Assembly (NCBI GenBank): GCA_021838445.1
Contig: JAKCDU010000009.1
Coordinates: forward strand, 1-64,000
DNA: 64,000 bases
DNA from: Actinomycetes bacterium
GTDB lineage: Bacteria; Actinomycetota; Acidimicrobiia; Acidimicrobiales; Palsa-688
Reading direction: 5' to 3'
The position numbers were made by a program, and so were the translations under genes. The notes under the pieces were generated by a model. The model did not search any database. It was not told the DNA's origin and was given only the letters and a program-made list of their open reading frames with translations. This document shows positions 34,942 to 42,859 of this stretch, piece by piece; the stretch's first letter is position 1, and every line of letters starts with the position of its first letter.

Positions 34942-35244
34942 GTGCAACTCTCGCCTCATGAGAGGGACAAGCTTCTGCTGAGCGTCGCCGCCATGGTGGC
35001 GCGCGATCGGCGGGCCCGAGGGGTGGTGCTCAACCACCCTGAAGCGGTAGCCATCATCTCGAGCTACGTGCTCGAAGGCGCCCGGGACGGCCGTTCGGTG
35101 GCCGAGCTCATGTCCAGCGCCCGCCACGTACTCACCCGGGACGAAGTGATGGAGGGGGTACCCGAGATGCTCGAACAGGTGCAGGTCGAGGCTACCTTCC
35201 CCGACGGGACCAAGCTGGTGACGGTCCACCAGCCCATACCGTGA
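34942..35244 (+). CDS. ureA: Urease gamma subunit
   Basis: A 100-aa protein of the exact family length, with [13 protein letters not shown] at the start, [21 protein letters not shown] in the middle and [20 protein letters not shown] at the end. It forms the UreABC trimeric enzyme that hydrolyses urea to ammonia and carbamate. First gene of ureABCFGD, from a leaderless-type promoter; its stop overlaps the ureB start (GTGA). Confidence 0.97.
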   Translation: MQLSPHERDKLLLSVAAMVARDRRARGVVLNHPEAVAIISSYVLEGARDGRSVAELMSSARHVLTRDEVMEGVPEMLEQVQVEATFPDGTKLVTVHQPIP

Positions 35245-35501
35245 TACCCGGTGAGATCCGGGTCGGCTCCGAACCCGTGGTGATCGCCGAGGGGGTGGTG
35301 CTGACCGTCGTCAACACCGGGGACCGCCCCGTGCAGGTCGGCTCCCATTTCCCCTTCGCCGAGGCCAACGCCGCGCTCGAGTTCGACCGGGACGCGGCCG
35401 CCGGGTGCCACCTGGCGGTGCCGGCCGGGACGAGCGTCCGCTTCGAGCCCGGGGTGCACCGCGAGGTCGCCCTCGTCGCCTATGGAGGCACCCCTGTCTG
35501 A
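35241..35501 (+). CDS. ureB: Urease beta subunit, C-terminally shortened
   Basis: An 86-aa beta subunit; the usual length is about 100-106. MIPGEIRVG and [21 protein letters not shown] are clear, and the GTSVRFEPG strand is present, but the protein stops after [11 protein letters not shown], so the final segment of about 15 residues (the family GxRxVYGF region) is missing. The usual SHYHF reads SHFPF, losing one His. The stop lies inside the ureC coding sequence (20-bp overlap), so the loss may have arisen by a frameshift near the junction or a sequence error. Probably still folds. Confidence 0.9.
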   Translation: MIPGEIRVGSEPVVIAEGVVLTVVNTGDRPVQVGSHFPFAEANAALEFDRDAAAGCHLAVPAGTSVRFEPGVHREVALVAYGGTPV

Positions 35502-37188
35502 GATCGACCGTCGCCGCTACGCCGCGCTTTACGGACCCACCGTCGGTGACCGCGTCCGTCTGGCCGACACCGACCTGTGGATCGAGGTCACCGAGGACCG
35601 CTGCGGGGGCCCGGGTCGGGCCGGCGACGAGGTGGTCTTCGGGGGCGGGAAGGTAATACGCGAGTCGATGGGCCAGGGTGTCACCACCCGCGCTGACGGG
35701 GCCGCCGACCTGGTGATCACCGGAGCGGTGGTCCTCGACCACTGGGGCGTGGTGAAAGGCGACGTCGGCGTGCGGGACGGGCGGATCGTGGCCATCGGCA
35801 AGGCCGGCAACCCGGCGACCATGGACGGCGTGACCCCCGGGTTGCACATCGGGCCGTCCACCGAGATCGTCGCCGGCAACGGAAAGATCCTGACCGCCGG
35901 GGTCATCGACTGCCACGTCCATCTGATCTGCCCGCAGATCGTCGAGGAGGGCCTGGCCGCGGGGGTCACCACCGTCATCGGTGGCGGCACCGGACCAGCG
36001 GAGGGCACCCGGGCGACCACGGTCTCGCCGGGAGACTGGTGGCTGGGAGCCATGATCGAGGCCCTCGACGACTGGCCGGTGAACGTCGTGCTGTTGGGCA
36101 AGGGCAACACCCGCTCGGAGGAGGGCCTCTGGGAGCAGTTGAGGGGAGGGGCGGGCGGTTTCAAGCTGCACGAGGACTGGGGCACCACCCCGGCGGCCAT
36201 CGACGCGTGCCTCCGGGTGTGTGACGCGGCCGGGGTCCAAGCGGCCATTCACACCGACACGCTCAACGAGGCGGGGTTCGTCGAGACGACGCTCGCCGCC
36301 ATCGCCGGGCGGACCATCCACACCTACCACACCGAAGGGGCCGGGGGCGGCCACGCCCCCGACATCATCAAGGTGGCGGCCGAGGCCAACGTGTTGCCGT
36401 CGTCGACCAACCCGACGCGGCCCCACACGGTGAACACCATCGAAGAGCACCTCGACATGCTCATGGTGTGCCACCATCTCAGCTCCTCGGTGCCCGAGGA
36501 CCTGGCGTTCGCCGAGTCCCGGATCCGCCCCTCGACCATCGCCGCCGAGGACCTGCTCCACGACCTCGGGGCCATCTCCATGATCGGCTCGGACTCCCAG
36601 GCCATGGGGCGCATCGGCGAGGTCGCCCTACGCACCTGGCAGACCGCCCACGTGGGCAAACGCCGTTTCGGAGGTCTGTCGGATAATGAGCGGGCCTGCC
36701 GGTACGTCGCCAAGTACACCATCTGCCCGGCTGTCGCCCACGGACTCGACCACGAGATCGGCTCGGTGGAGCCGGGCAAACTGGCCGACCTGGTGCTCTA
36801 CGAACCGGCCTTTTTCGGAGTACGGCCGGCCCTCGTCATCAAAGGCGGCGTGATCGCCTGGGCCCAGATGGGAGACGCCAACGCGTCCATCCCGACGCCT
36901 CAACCGGTGTGGGCTCGGCCCATGTTCGCGGGTGGACCCCGGACGTCGCTCACCTTCGTGGCCCCGGCCGCCCTCGAGGATGGTCTGGCCGGCAGGTTGC
37001 GCGCCGACAAGCCTCTCGTGGCGGTGACCGACACCCGACGCCTCACCAAGGACGACCTGCCCAACAACACCGCCCGCCCCCGCATCGACGTGGACCCCGA
37101 CAGCTTCGAGGTGCGCGTCGACGGCGTACTGGTCAGCGAGGACCCCGCTCCCGTGCTGCCCATGGCCCAGCGCTACTTCCTCTTCTGA
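35482..37188 (+). CDS. ureC: Urease alpha subunit (catalytic)
   Basis: A 568-aa catalytic subunit of normal length. Nickel ligands and active-site residues are all present: His145 and His147 in [12 protein letters not shown], the carbamylated Lys228 in [10 protein letters not shown], His257 in AIHTDTLNE, His283 in TIHTYHTEG, the flap pair His331/His332 in MVCHHL and Asp371 in [10 protein letters not shown]. It hydrolyses urea in the cytoplasm. ATG 35482 overlaps the end of ureB by 20 bp. Nothing suggests inactivation. Confidence 0.97.
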   Translation: MEAPLSEIDRRRYAALYGPTVGDRVRLADTDLWIEVTEDRCGGPGRAGDEVVFGGGKVIRESMGQGVTTRADGAADLVITGAVVLDHWGVVKGDVGVRDGRIVAIGKAGNPATMDGVTPGLHIGPSTEIVAGNGKILTAGVIDCHVHLICPQIVEEGLAAGVTTVIGGGTGPAEGTRATTVSPGDWWLGAMIEALDDWPVNVVLLGKGNTRSEEGLWEQLRGGAGGFKLHEDWGTTPAAIDACLRVCDAAGVQAAIHTDTLNEAGFVETTLAAIAGRTIHTYHTEGAGGGHAPDIIKVAAEANVLPSSTNPTRPHTVNTIEEHLDMLMVCHHLSSSVPEDLAFAESRIRPSTIAAEDLLHDLGAISMIGSDSQAMGRIGEVALRTWQTAHVGKRRFGGLSDNERACRYVAKYTICPAVAHGLDHEIGSVEPGKLADLVLYEPAFFGVRPALVIKGGVIAWAQMGDANASIPTPQPVWARPMFAGGPRTSLTFVAPAALEDGLAGRLRADKPLVAVTDTRRLTKDDLPNNTARPRIDVDPDSFEVRVDGVLVSEDPAPVLPMAQRYFLF

Positions 37189-37192
37189 CACC

Positions 37193-37822
37193 ATGGACGC
37201 CGCTTTCCTTCTGTTGGCTGACAGCCGGCTGCCGACCGGCGGCTACGCCCACTCCGGTGGCCTGGAGGAGGCCGTGGCGCGCCGCGCCGTGGGGGACGTC
37301 GGCACCCTGGAGGGGTGGCTGGTAGGCCGCCTGCACACCACTGGGCGGGTGGACGCGGCCTTCGCCGCAGCATCCGCCGAGGAGGGTGCCGACCGGGCCC
37401 GGCTGGACGCCGAGGTGGCGGCCCGGACGCCTTCGCAAGCCCAGCGCCGGGCCAGCCGGGCCCAGGGTCGTGGCGTAGCGCGCGCCGCCCGCTCGGTCTG
37501 GCCTCAGGGCGCCGGTGTCCTCGCCGACCTACCCGACGCGCCGATGTGGCCGGTGGCGCTGGGGGCGGTGGCTCTCGCCGCCGGGCTGGGCGCCGGTGAC
37601 GCCGCCCTACTGGCGGCCTCGGCGTCGGTGACCGGACCGGCATGGGCGGCCACCCGCCTGCTCGGCCTGGACCCCTTCGCGGTGGCGTCGGTGCTGGGCC
37701 GCCTGGCCGATCAGATAGAGGCCGTCGCCGCCAGCAGGGGCTGCCCATCCGCCACCGCCCCGCTCCTCGAGATCGGCGCCGAGTCCCACGCACTATGGGA
37801 GGTTCGTCTCTTTGCCTCGTGA
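37193..37822 (+). CDS. ureF: Urease accessory protein UreF
   Basis: A 209-aa all-helical accessory protein. [22 protein letters not shown] is the conserved UreF start, and the C-terminal helix region ends in [12 protein letters not shown]. UreF works with UreD and UreG to load nickel and gate GTP hydrolysis during urease activation. It begins 4 bp after ureC and overlaps ureG by 11 bp. The middle is Ala/Arg-rich and less conserved, as is common in actinobacteria. Confidence 0.9.
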   Translation: MDAAFLLLADSRLPTGGYAHSGGLEEAVARRAVGDVGTLEGWLVGRLHTTGRVDAAFAAASAEEGADRARLDAEVAARTPSQAQRRASRAQGRGVARAARSVWPQGAGVLADLPDAPMWPVALGAVALAAGLGAGDAALLAASASVTGPAWAATRLLGLDPFAVASVLGRLADQIEAVAASRGCPSATAPLLEIGAESHALWEVRLFAS

Positions 37823-38408
37823 AACGCTACGGATAGGGATCGGAGGACCGGTGGGCAGCGGTAAGACGGCTCTCGTGGCGGCCCTGTGCCGGGGGCTGGC
37901 CGGACGATCGGTGGCCGCCGTCACCAACGACATCTACACCGCCGAGGACGCCGCCATCCTGCGCCGGGCGGCGGTCCTGCCCGACGAGCGGATCGTGGCC
38001 GTCGAAACCGGCTGCTGTCCCCACACCGCCATACGCGACGACATAAGCGCCAATCTGGAGGCCGTCGAGGGACTGGAGGGGCGATTCCCCGACCTCGAGG
38101 TCGTCCTCGTGGAGTCGGGCGGGGACAATTTGACGGCCACCTTCAGCTACGGACTGATCGACCACCAGATATTCGTCATCGACGTGGCCGGCGGTGACAA
38201 GGTCCCCCGCAAGGGCGGCCCCGGCATCACCTCGTCGGACCTTCTCGTCATCAACAAGACCGACCTCGCCCCCATGGTCGGTGCCGACCTGGAGGTCATG
38301 CGACGTGACAGCGCGGCCAAGCGCGGGGACCGCCCCTTCGTCATGATCAGCCTGGCCGAAGACCCCCTCGCCGCTCCCGTCCGCGGCTGGGTCGAGGGCC
38401 TGCTCTGA
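37812..38408 (+). CDS. ureG: Urease accessory GTPase UreG
   Basis: A 198-aa GTPase with P-loop [11 protein letters not shown], a [10 protein letters not shown] switch, [16 protein letters not shown] (the CPH nickel motif), [14 protein letters not shown] and the base-binding VINKTDLA. It delivers nickel to urease using GTP. No ureE gene is in the operon, as in mycobacteria, so UreG probably receives nickel another way. It overlaps ureF by 11 bp. Confidence 0.96.
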   Translation: MPRETLRIGIGGPVGSGKTALVAALCRGLAGRSVAAVTNDIYTAEDAAILRRAAVLPDERIVAVETGCCPHTAIRDDISANLEAVEGLEGRFPDLEVVLVESGGDNLTATFSYGLIDHQIFVIDVAGGDKVPRKGGPGITSSDLLVINKTDLAPMVGADLEVMRRDSAAKRGDRPFVMISLAEDPLAAPVRGWVEGLL

Positions 38409-38446
38409 GATCCGAGGCCTCGGTCACCATCGGCCCCGGCGGGCGG

Positions 38447-39166
38447 ATGGAGCACATGAGGGAGGCGGCTCCGGTGGCGTTCCGAGCGGCGGCCGGAGCA
38501 GTGTGGCTGGTGGGCACCTCGGCTTCGCCGGTCGGTGACGACGGGCTGCTGCTCTCGGTCACCGTCCGGCCTGGGGCCGTGGCCACTATCCGTACTACCG
38601 CCGCCTCGGTGCTGTGGGCCGGCCGGGGCAGCCAGCAGGTCATCGACGTCGGGGTCGGTGCCGACGCCCGCTTGGAATGGCGCCCCGAGCCGGTAGTGGT
38701 GACCGGGCGCAGCGACCATCGTCAGACGGCCCGGGTCGACCTCGCCGCCACGGCGTCGCTGTTCTGGCGGGAGGTAGTGGTGCTCGGGCGGTCAGGGGAA
38801 CGGCCGGGCCGCTTCCACAGTGAGCTGTCGGTCTCAGCGGGCGGACGGCCGCTGTTCTGCCACTCGCTGGACACCCGGGACCCCGGCTGGGAGGGGCCGG
38901 CGTTGGTCGGCTCCCACCGGGTCGTGGCGTTCGCCCTGACCGCCGGCGACGGCCGCCCCCCGGCCGCCGCCGGTGAGCGTTGGAGCGTCAGCCCGCTCGA
39001 GGGTCCCGGCGGCTACGCCGTGGCTCTCGGGGACAGCAGCGTCGAAGCCGAGCGGGCCCTCGCCGAGGCGGTCTCTTACTTCCCCCCTCCGGGCCGGCGC
39101 CGGTCGGGCCACTCCACCGGCGAGCACAGCCACGAGCACCGCCGCCCCGAGGAGCGCCCCGATTAG
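38447..39166 (+). CDS. ureD: Urease accessory protein UreD (UreH)
   Basis: A 239-aa beta-rich scaffold that binds apo-urease with UreF/UreG. GDDGLLLSVTVRPGA, TTAASVLW and EWRPEPVVVTGRSDH are typical. Homology seems to begin about 12 codons before the ATG at 38447 (ASVTIGPGG), so translation may start at CTG 38405, which overlaps the ureG stop; the conventional ATG is listed. The last 25 residues are His/Arg-rich (HSHEH) and not conserved. The 3-prime end runs into the oppositely oriented CcdA-like gene. Confidence 0.85.
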   Translation: MEHMREAAPVAFRAAAGAVWLVGTSASPVGDDGLLLSVTVRPGAVATIRTTAASVLWAGRGSQQVIDVGVGADARLEWRPEPVVVTGRSDHRQTARVDLAATASLFWREVVVLGRSGERPGRFHSELSVSAGGRPLFCHSLDTRDPGWEGPALVGSHRVVAFALTAGDGRPPAAAGERWSVSPLEGPGGYAVALGDSSVEAERALAEAVSYFPPPGRRRSGHSTGEHSHEHRRPEERPD

Positions 39167-39964
39167 CTGGGCGTGGGCGTCGATGGGGTTGGCGACGTCC
39201 AGCTGGAGCCGCTCCACCAGCCTCTGGGGGGCGAAGGTCCGGCCCGGAGCGGCGATGTCGGCCACCCAGTACCAGGCCAGGTACGAACCGATGAGGATCA
39301 TCAGCACCCCGCCGGCCTGCGGCACCCAGCGCGACAGCCTTCTGAGCGGGCGCCCCGCGCCGCGTCCCGCGACGGCCATCCCCACGGCCAGGGCGGCCAG
39401 GATGGTGCCCATCCCCAGTCCGTAGGCGAGCAGGCCGGTCACCCCCCGGAAGGAGCCGTTCTGGCTGAAGCTGGCGGCCACCCCGCCGACGAAGAGGGGC
39501 AGGGCGCAGCCGATCGAGGCCACGCCGTAGGAGAAGCCGAACACCGCCAGGCCGGCGGGCCGCCTCAGCCCGGCGCCGGTGCCGAGCTCGGGGAGGGGAA
39601 GCTTGAATGACCGGCGCGTCAGAGTGAGCACCCCGATGGCGACCATGGCGACGCCGAAGGCGACCATCACGTAGCTGGCGACCGTCGCCGACCTTCCGAC
39701 GGCCGCTGACCAGCCTGCCTCGGTGAGCAGCCCGAGGACGCCGAAGAGCACCAGGAAGCCGACGGTGGTGTAGACCGCCCCCACTACGGCCCTCAACGAG
39801 CGCGCCGCCAGCCCGTCGTGCTCGCCGGCGGCGCCGACGAACAGCTCCGAGTAGGCGGGCAGCAGAGGGAAACCGCACGGGTTGACGGCGGCCATCATCC
39901 CCAGCGTGTAGGGGTAGAGCAGCGACGAGGAGGCCACGACCCCCTCGATGCTACGTAGGCCCAC
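38834..39964 (-). CDS. CcdA/DsbD-type transmembrane thiol transporter
   Basis: A 376-aa frame. Residues 1-290 form a six-segment CcdA-like membrane protein: AAVNPCGFPLLPAY carries the first redox Cys, and GFSYGVASIGCALPLF the second. It moves electrons across the membrane for cytochrome c maturation or other thiol reduction. The last 85 residues are Arg/Gly-rich, not family-like, and read antisense to ureD, so the functional part probably ends near 39100. No thioredoxin partner is adjacent. The start at 39964 faces the amidohydrolase gene at 40026. Confidence 0.82.
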   Translation of the reverse strand: MGLRSIEGVVASSSLLYPYTLGMMAAVNPCGFPLLPAYSELFVGAAGEHDGLAARSLRAVVGAVYTTVGFLVLFGVLGLLTEAGWSAAVGRSATVASYVMVAFGVAMVAIGVLTLTRRSFKLPLPELGTGAGLRRPAGLAVFGFSYGVASIGCALPLFVGGVAASFSQNGSFRGVTGLLAYGLGMGTILAALAVGMAVAGRGAGRPLRRLSRWVPQAGGVLMILIGSYLAWYWVADIAAPGRTFAPQRLVERLQLDVANPIDAHAQLIGALLGAAVLVAVLAGGVARPAPARRGEVRDRLGEGPLGFDAAVPESHGVAAGTLERADAPTLTGGGRGAAVAGGQGERHDPVGADQRRPLPAGVPGVQRVAEQRPSAR

Positions 39965-40002
39965 CCGCTTCGGCCAGACAGGCCCGCCTCTTCCCCAAAA
40001 GC

Positions 40003-40020
40003 AGAACGTGTTCTACAGTT
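40003..40020 (+). promoter_or_regulatory. KstR-like palindrome overlapping a leaderless -10 box
   Basis: CAGAACGTGTTCTA (40003-40016) matches the mycobacterial KstR operator pattern TnnAACnnGTTnnA except for the first base; its core is AGAAC-GT-GTTCT. TACAGT (40015-40020), 5 nt before the ATG at 40026, is the -10 box and shares two bases with the palindrome, so a bound repressor would block the promoter. The regulator itself is not in the window. Confidence 0.6.
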
Positions 40021-40025
40021 GTGGC

Positions 40026-41201
40026 ATGGACACGACGGGACCGGTGTGGGATGGCGACAACCACTACTACGAGGCGACCGACGCCTTCACCAGGCACCTG
40101 GCCAAGCAGGACGGGCCCCGCTGTGTGCAGTGGGCGACCATCGACGGCCGTCAGTACCACGTCATCGGCGGACGGGTCAGCCGGGCCGTGGCCAACGCCA
40201 CGTTCGACCCGGTGGCCAAGCCGGGCTGCCTGAGCGAGTACTTCCGCGGCAACCCCAACGGCCTCAACCCGCTGGAGATACTGAAAGACCACGAGCCGGT
40301 CCGCCCCGAGTACCACCGCCCCGACGCCCGGGTCGAGACGCTCGACCGTCAGGGCGTGGAGGGCTGCTTCATGTTCCCCACCCTCGGGATGATCTACGAG
40401 GAGCTGCTCAAGCACGACCCGGTGGCGGTCTGCAAGACCTTCCGGGCCTTCAACCGGTGGCTGGCCGAGGACTGGCCCTTCGACTACCAGGGGAGGATCA
40501 TCTCGGCGCCCTACCTGACGCTGGCCGACGTCGACTGGGCTGTCGAGGAGTTGGAGTGGGTGCTCGACCAGGGTGCCCGTCTCATCGTGATGCGCACCGC
40601 GGCGCCCACGACCGAGATCGGGCGGCGTAGCCCCTTCGACCCGATGTTCGACCCGTTCTGGGCCCGCCTCAACGAAGCCGGAGTCACCCTGGTCGTGCAC
40701 GCCGGCGACAGCGGACCCAGCTCCGACGGCTACGCAGTGGACGGTTTCGCCGCCACCTTCAAGGGTGGCTCGGTGCCGTCCGTCAAGAGCTTCGCCATCG
40801 AGAAGGCCGTCCACGACTACCTGCTGTCGATGGTGCTGGCCAATCACTTCACCCGCTTCCCCCGACTGCGGGTGGCCTCGGTGGAGAACGGCGCCGAGTT
40901 CCTCCCCGACCTGTTCCGCAAGCTGCGCTCCCAGGAGCGCAAGATGAAGGGCTACTTCGCCGACGACCCGGTGGAGATCTTCCGCCGGCACATCTGGATA
41001 AACCCGTTCTGGGAGGACGACCTGCAATCGGTGGTGGAGTGGATGGGCTCCGACCGGGTCATGTTCGGATCCGACTGGCCTCACATCGAGTCACTGCCCG
41101 AGCCGCTCGACTATCTGCCCGAGACCAAGGTGCTGTCCGACCGGGACCGCCGTCTGGTCCTCCACGACAACGCGCTGGAGTTGGCCCGACCGCTGGCCTG
41201 A
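40026..41201 (+). CDS. Amidohydrolase family protein (amidohydrolase_2)
   Basis: A 391-aa paralogue of the protein at 18363. It opens with VWDGDNHYYEATDAFTRHL (metal strand), contains TLVVHAGDSG, and ends the barrel with RVMFGSDWPHIES. Expected to be a metal-dependent hydrolase or decarboxylase; substrate unknown. ATG 40026 is chosen over the longer frame because a -10 box ends 5 nt before it and the homology starts there. A KstR-like operator suggests control together with sterol or lipid catabolism. It converges with an MFS gene. Confidence 0.9.
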   Translation: MDTTGPVWDGDNHYYEATDAFTRHLAKQDGPRCVQWATIDGRQYHVIGGRVSRAVANATFDPVAKPGCLSEYFRGNPNGLNPLEILKDHEPVRPEYHRPDARVETLDRQGVEGCFMFPTLGMIYEELLKHDPVAVCKTFRAFNRWLAEDWPFDYQGRIISAPYLTLADVDWAVEELEWVLDQGARLIVMRTAAPTTEIGRRSPFDPMFDPFWARLNEAGVTLVVHAGDSGPSSDGYAVDGFAATFKGGSVPSVKSFAIEKAVHDYLLSMVLANHFTRFPRLRVASVENGAEFLPDLFRKLRSQERKMKGYFADDPVEIFRRHIWINPFWEDDLQSVVEWMGSDRVMFGSDWPHIESLPEPLDYLPETKVLSDRDRRLVLHDNALELARPLA

Positions 41202-41228
41202 CACCGACAGCCCCGCCTCCCAGACGGG

Positions 41229-41245
41229 GCCCGGCCCCGCCGGGC
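41229..41245. terminator. Hairpin between convergent genes
   Basis: GCCCGGC/GCCGGGC, a 7-bp stem with loop CCC, directly before the MFS stop at 41246. A second potential stem (CCCCG ... CGGGG, 41211-41229) lies beside it. Confidence 0.45.
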
Positions 41246-42724
41246 TCAGACGGGATCGAAGCGGGCCAGCGCGTCGCCCCCGCCGGCGTGGGCCTCAGCA
41301 GTGTCTTCGGTCTCCGGGTGGGCGCGGGGAGCGCTCGGCACGGCGAAGGAGAACACGAACGCTGCCGCGGCTATCACACTGGCGATGATGAACGCCCGGC
41401 TGTAACCGTGGGTGAGAGCCGTCGCCGGGCTGCCCGCCGAGGAGTGCGTGGCCGAGGTGGCGATGGTGGCCAGCACGGCCAGACCCAGCGAACCGCCCAT
41501 CTGGCGGGAGGTGTTGAGCACCCCGGAGGCCAGGCCCGCCTCGCTGTAGTGCACGCCGTGGGTGGCGGCTGACGCCAGCGGCGTGAACAGCAGCCCGAGG
41601 GCCAGCGCCACCAGGCAGGCTGGACCGACGACGTGGACCCAGTACGAGCTGTGGGGCCCCAGAGCCGACAGCCAGGCGAAACCGGCGACCGCGACCAGCG
41701 TCCCCGCCTGCAGCAGAGGGCGGGCGCCGACCCGCACGATGAGCCGTGAGCTGGCCTGCGCCCCGACGATGATGAAGACCGCAAGGGGGAAGAAGGCGAA
41801 CCCGGCTCGCAGCGCGCTGTAGCCGAGCACGTTCTGCAGATAGAGCGAGAGGAAGTACCAGAACGAGAAGAAGGCCACCCCGACGAGGAACATGACCAGG
41901 TTGGCGCTCGTGACCGACCGGTTGGCGAACAGCCGGAAGGGGACCAGGGGAGCCTTGGCCAGGCGGGCCTCGATGAGGACGAAGGCTCCCAGCAGGGCGG
42001 CCGCCACCAACAGGAACGCAATGGTCTGGGTGGACCCCCACGAGTGAGTATTGGTCCCCACGATGGCGTAGATCAAGGCGCCGAGGCCACCGGTCACGGC
42101 GAAGGCGCCGGCGACGTCGAGGCGGGGCCGGTCGCCGCCCGCCCGGCGGCTCTCGGTCAGGTAGGCGGCGGCCGCCACCATGCCGGCCGCGCCGATGGGG
42201 ATGTTGACGAAGAGCACCCAACGCCACGAGATCTCCGCCGTGAGAACCCCCCCGAGCAGCGACCCCGCGGCTCCCCCGGCCCCCGCCACGGCACTCCACA
42301 CCCCGAGGGCACGGGCCAGGCGAGGACCCGAGAAGGTGGTGACGATGATGGTCAGGGTGGCGGGGGAGAGGATGGCTCCGCCGACGCCCTGCACGGTGCG
42401 GGCGGCCGTCAGCCAGCCGGAGTTCTGGGCCAGTCCCCCGGCCAGACTGGCGAGGGTGAAGACGGCGAGACCGAGCAGGTAGACCCGCCGCCGCCCGAAG
42501 ATGTCGGCGGCTCGGCCCCCGAGGAGCAAGAAGCCGGCGAAGGTGAGGACGTAGGCGTTGACCACCCACTGCAGGCCAGTGGCGCTGTAGTGCAGGTCCC
42601 GGCCGATCGAAGGCAGGGCCACGTTGACGATGGACACATCGAGCACGACCATGAACTGGGCGACACAAGCGATGGCCAGCACGATCCAATCGGGGACGCG
42701 CGGCTTCTGCGGCATTTCCGTCAT
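41246..42724 (-). CDS. MFS transporter, DHA2 (EmrB/QacA) drug-exporter type
   Basis: A 492-aa transporter with about 14 membrane segments. VVLDVSIVNVALPSIGRDL is the DHA2 signature of segment 1, GRRRVYLLG follows in the 2-3 loop, and segment 5 contains the antiporter motif region around GVLTAEISWRWVLFVNIP. Expected to export drugs, lipids or metabolites with protons; the substrate is unknown. An AGGGG site precedes the ATG. The C-terminal 25 residues are acidic and cytoplasmic. Its promoter region contains the 17-bp repeats shared with the ClC gene. Confidence 0.9.
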   Translation of the reverse strand: MTEMPQKPRVPDWIVLAIACVAQFMVVLDVSIVNVALPSIGRDLHYSATGLQWVVNAYVLTFAGFLLLGGRAADIFGRRRVYLLGLAVFTLASLAGGLAQNSGWLTAARTVQGVGGAILSPATLTIIVTTFSGPRLARALGVWSAVAGAGGAAGSLLGGVLTAEISWRWVLFVNIPIGAAGMVAAAAYLTESRRAGGDRPRLDVAGAFAVTGGLGALIYAIVGTNTHSWGSTQTIAFLLVAAALLGAFVLIEARLAKAPLVPFRLFANRSVTSANLVMFLVGVAFFSFWYFLSLYLQNVLGYSALRAGFAFFPLAVFIIVGAQASSRLIVRVGARPLLQAGTLVAVAGFAWLSALGPHSSYWVHVVGPACLVALALGLLFTPLASAATHGVHYSEAGLASGVLNTSRQMGGSLGLAVLATIATSATHSSAGSPATALTHGYSRAFIIASVIAAAAFVFSFAVPSAPRAHPETEDTAEAHAGGGDALARFDPV

Positions 42725-42774
42725 ATCCCCTGGTCGAACACCACCCGGTCATCGGGTGTTCCCGCCGGTCCGCT

Positions 42775-42817
42775 GTTCGGGTCGGTCCGGTGTTCGGGTC
42801 GGCCCGGTGTTCGGGTA
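42775..42817. repeat. 17-bp tandem repeat
   Basis: Two near-identical 17-bp units (42775-42791 and 42792-42808, gttcgggtcgg(t/c)ccggt) and a partial third (42809-42817) lie between the divergent MFS and ClC genes. The core TCGGGTCGG also occurs in the 15-bp array at the window start. Confidence 0.8.
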
Positions 42818-42859
42818 GGTGAGGCCTCCGGTGGTACCGTCGCCGGGTGCCATGACCCG

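Noticed and set aside
38834-39100. C-terminal 85 residues of the CcdA-like frame as a functional domain
   Set aside because: They are Arg/Gly-rich, unlike the family, and simply read antisense to ureD.
42044-42859. N-terminal extension of the ClC protein
   Set aside because: It is antisense to the MFS gene and crosses the 17-bp repeats; no homology.
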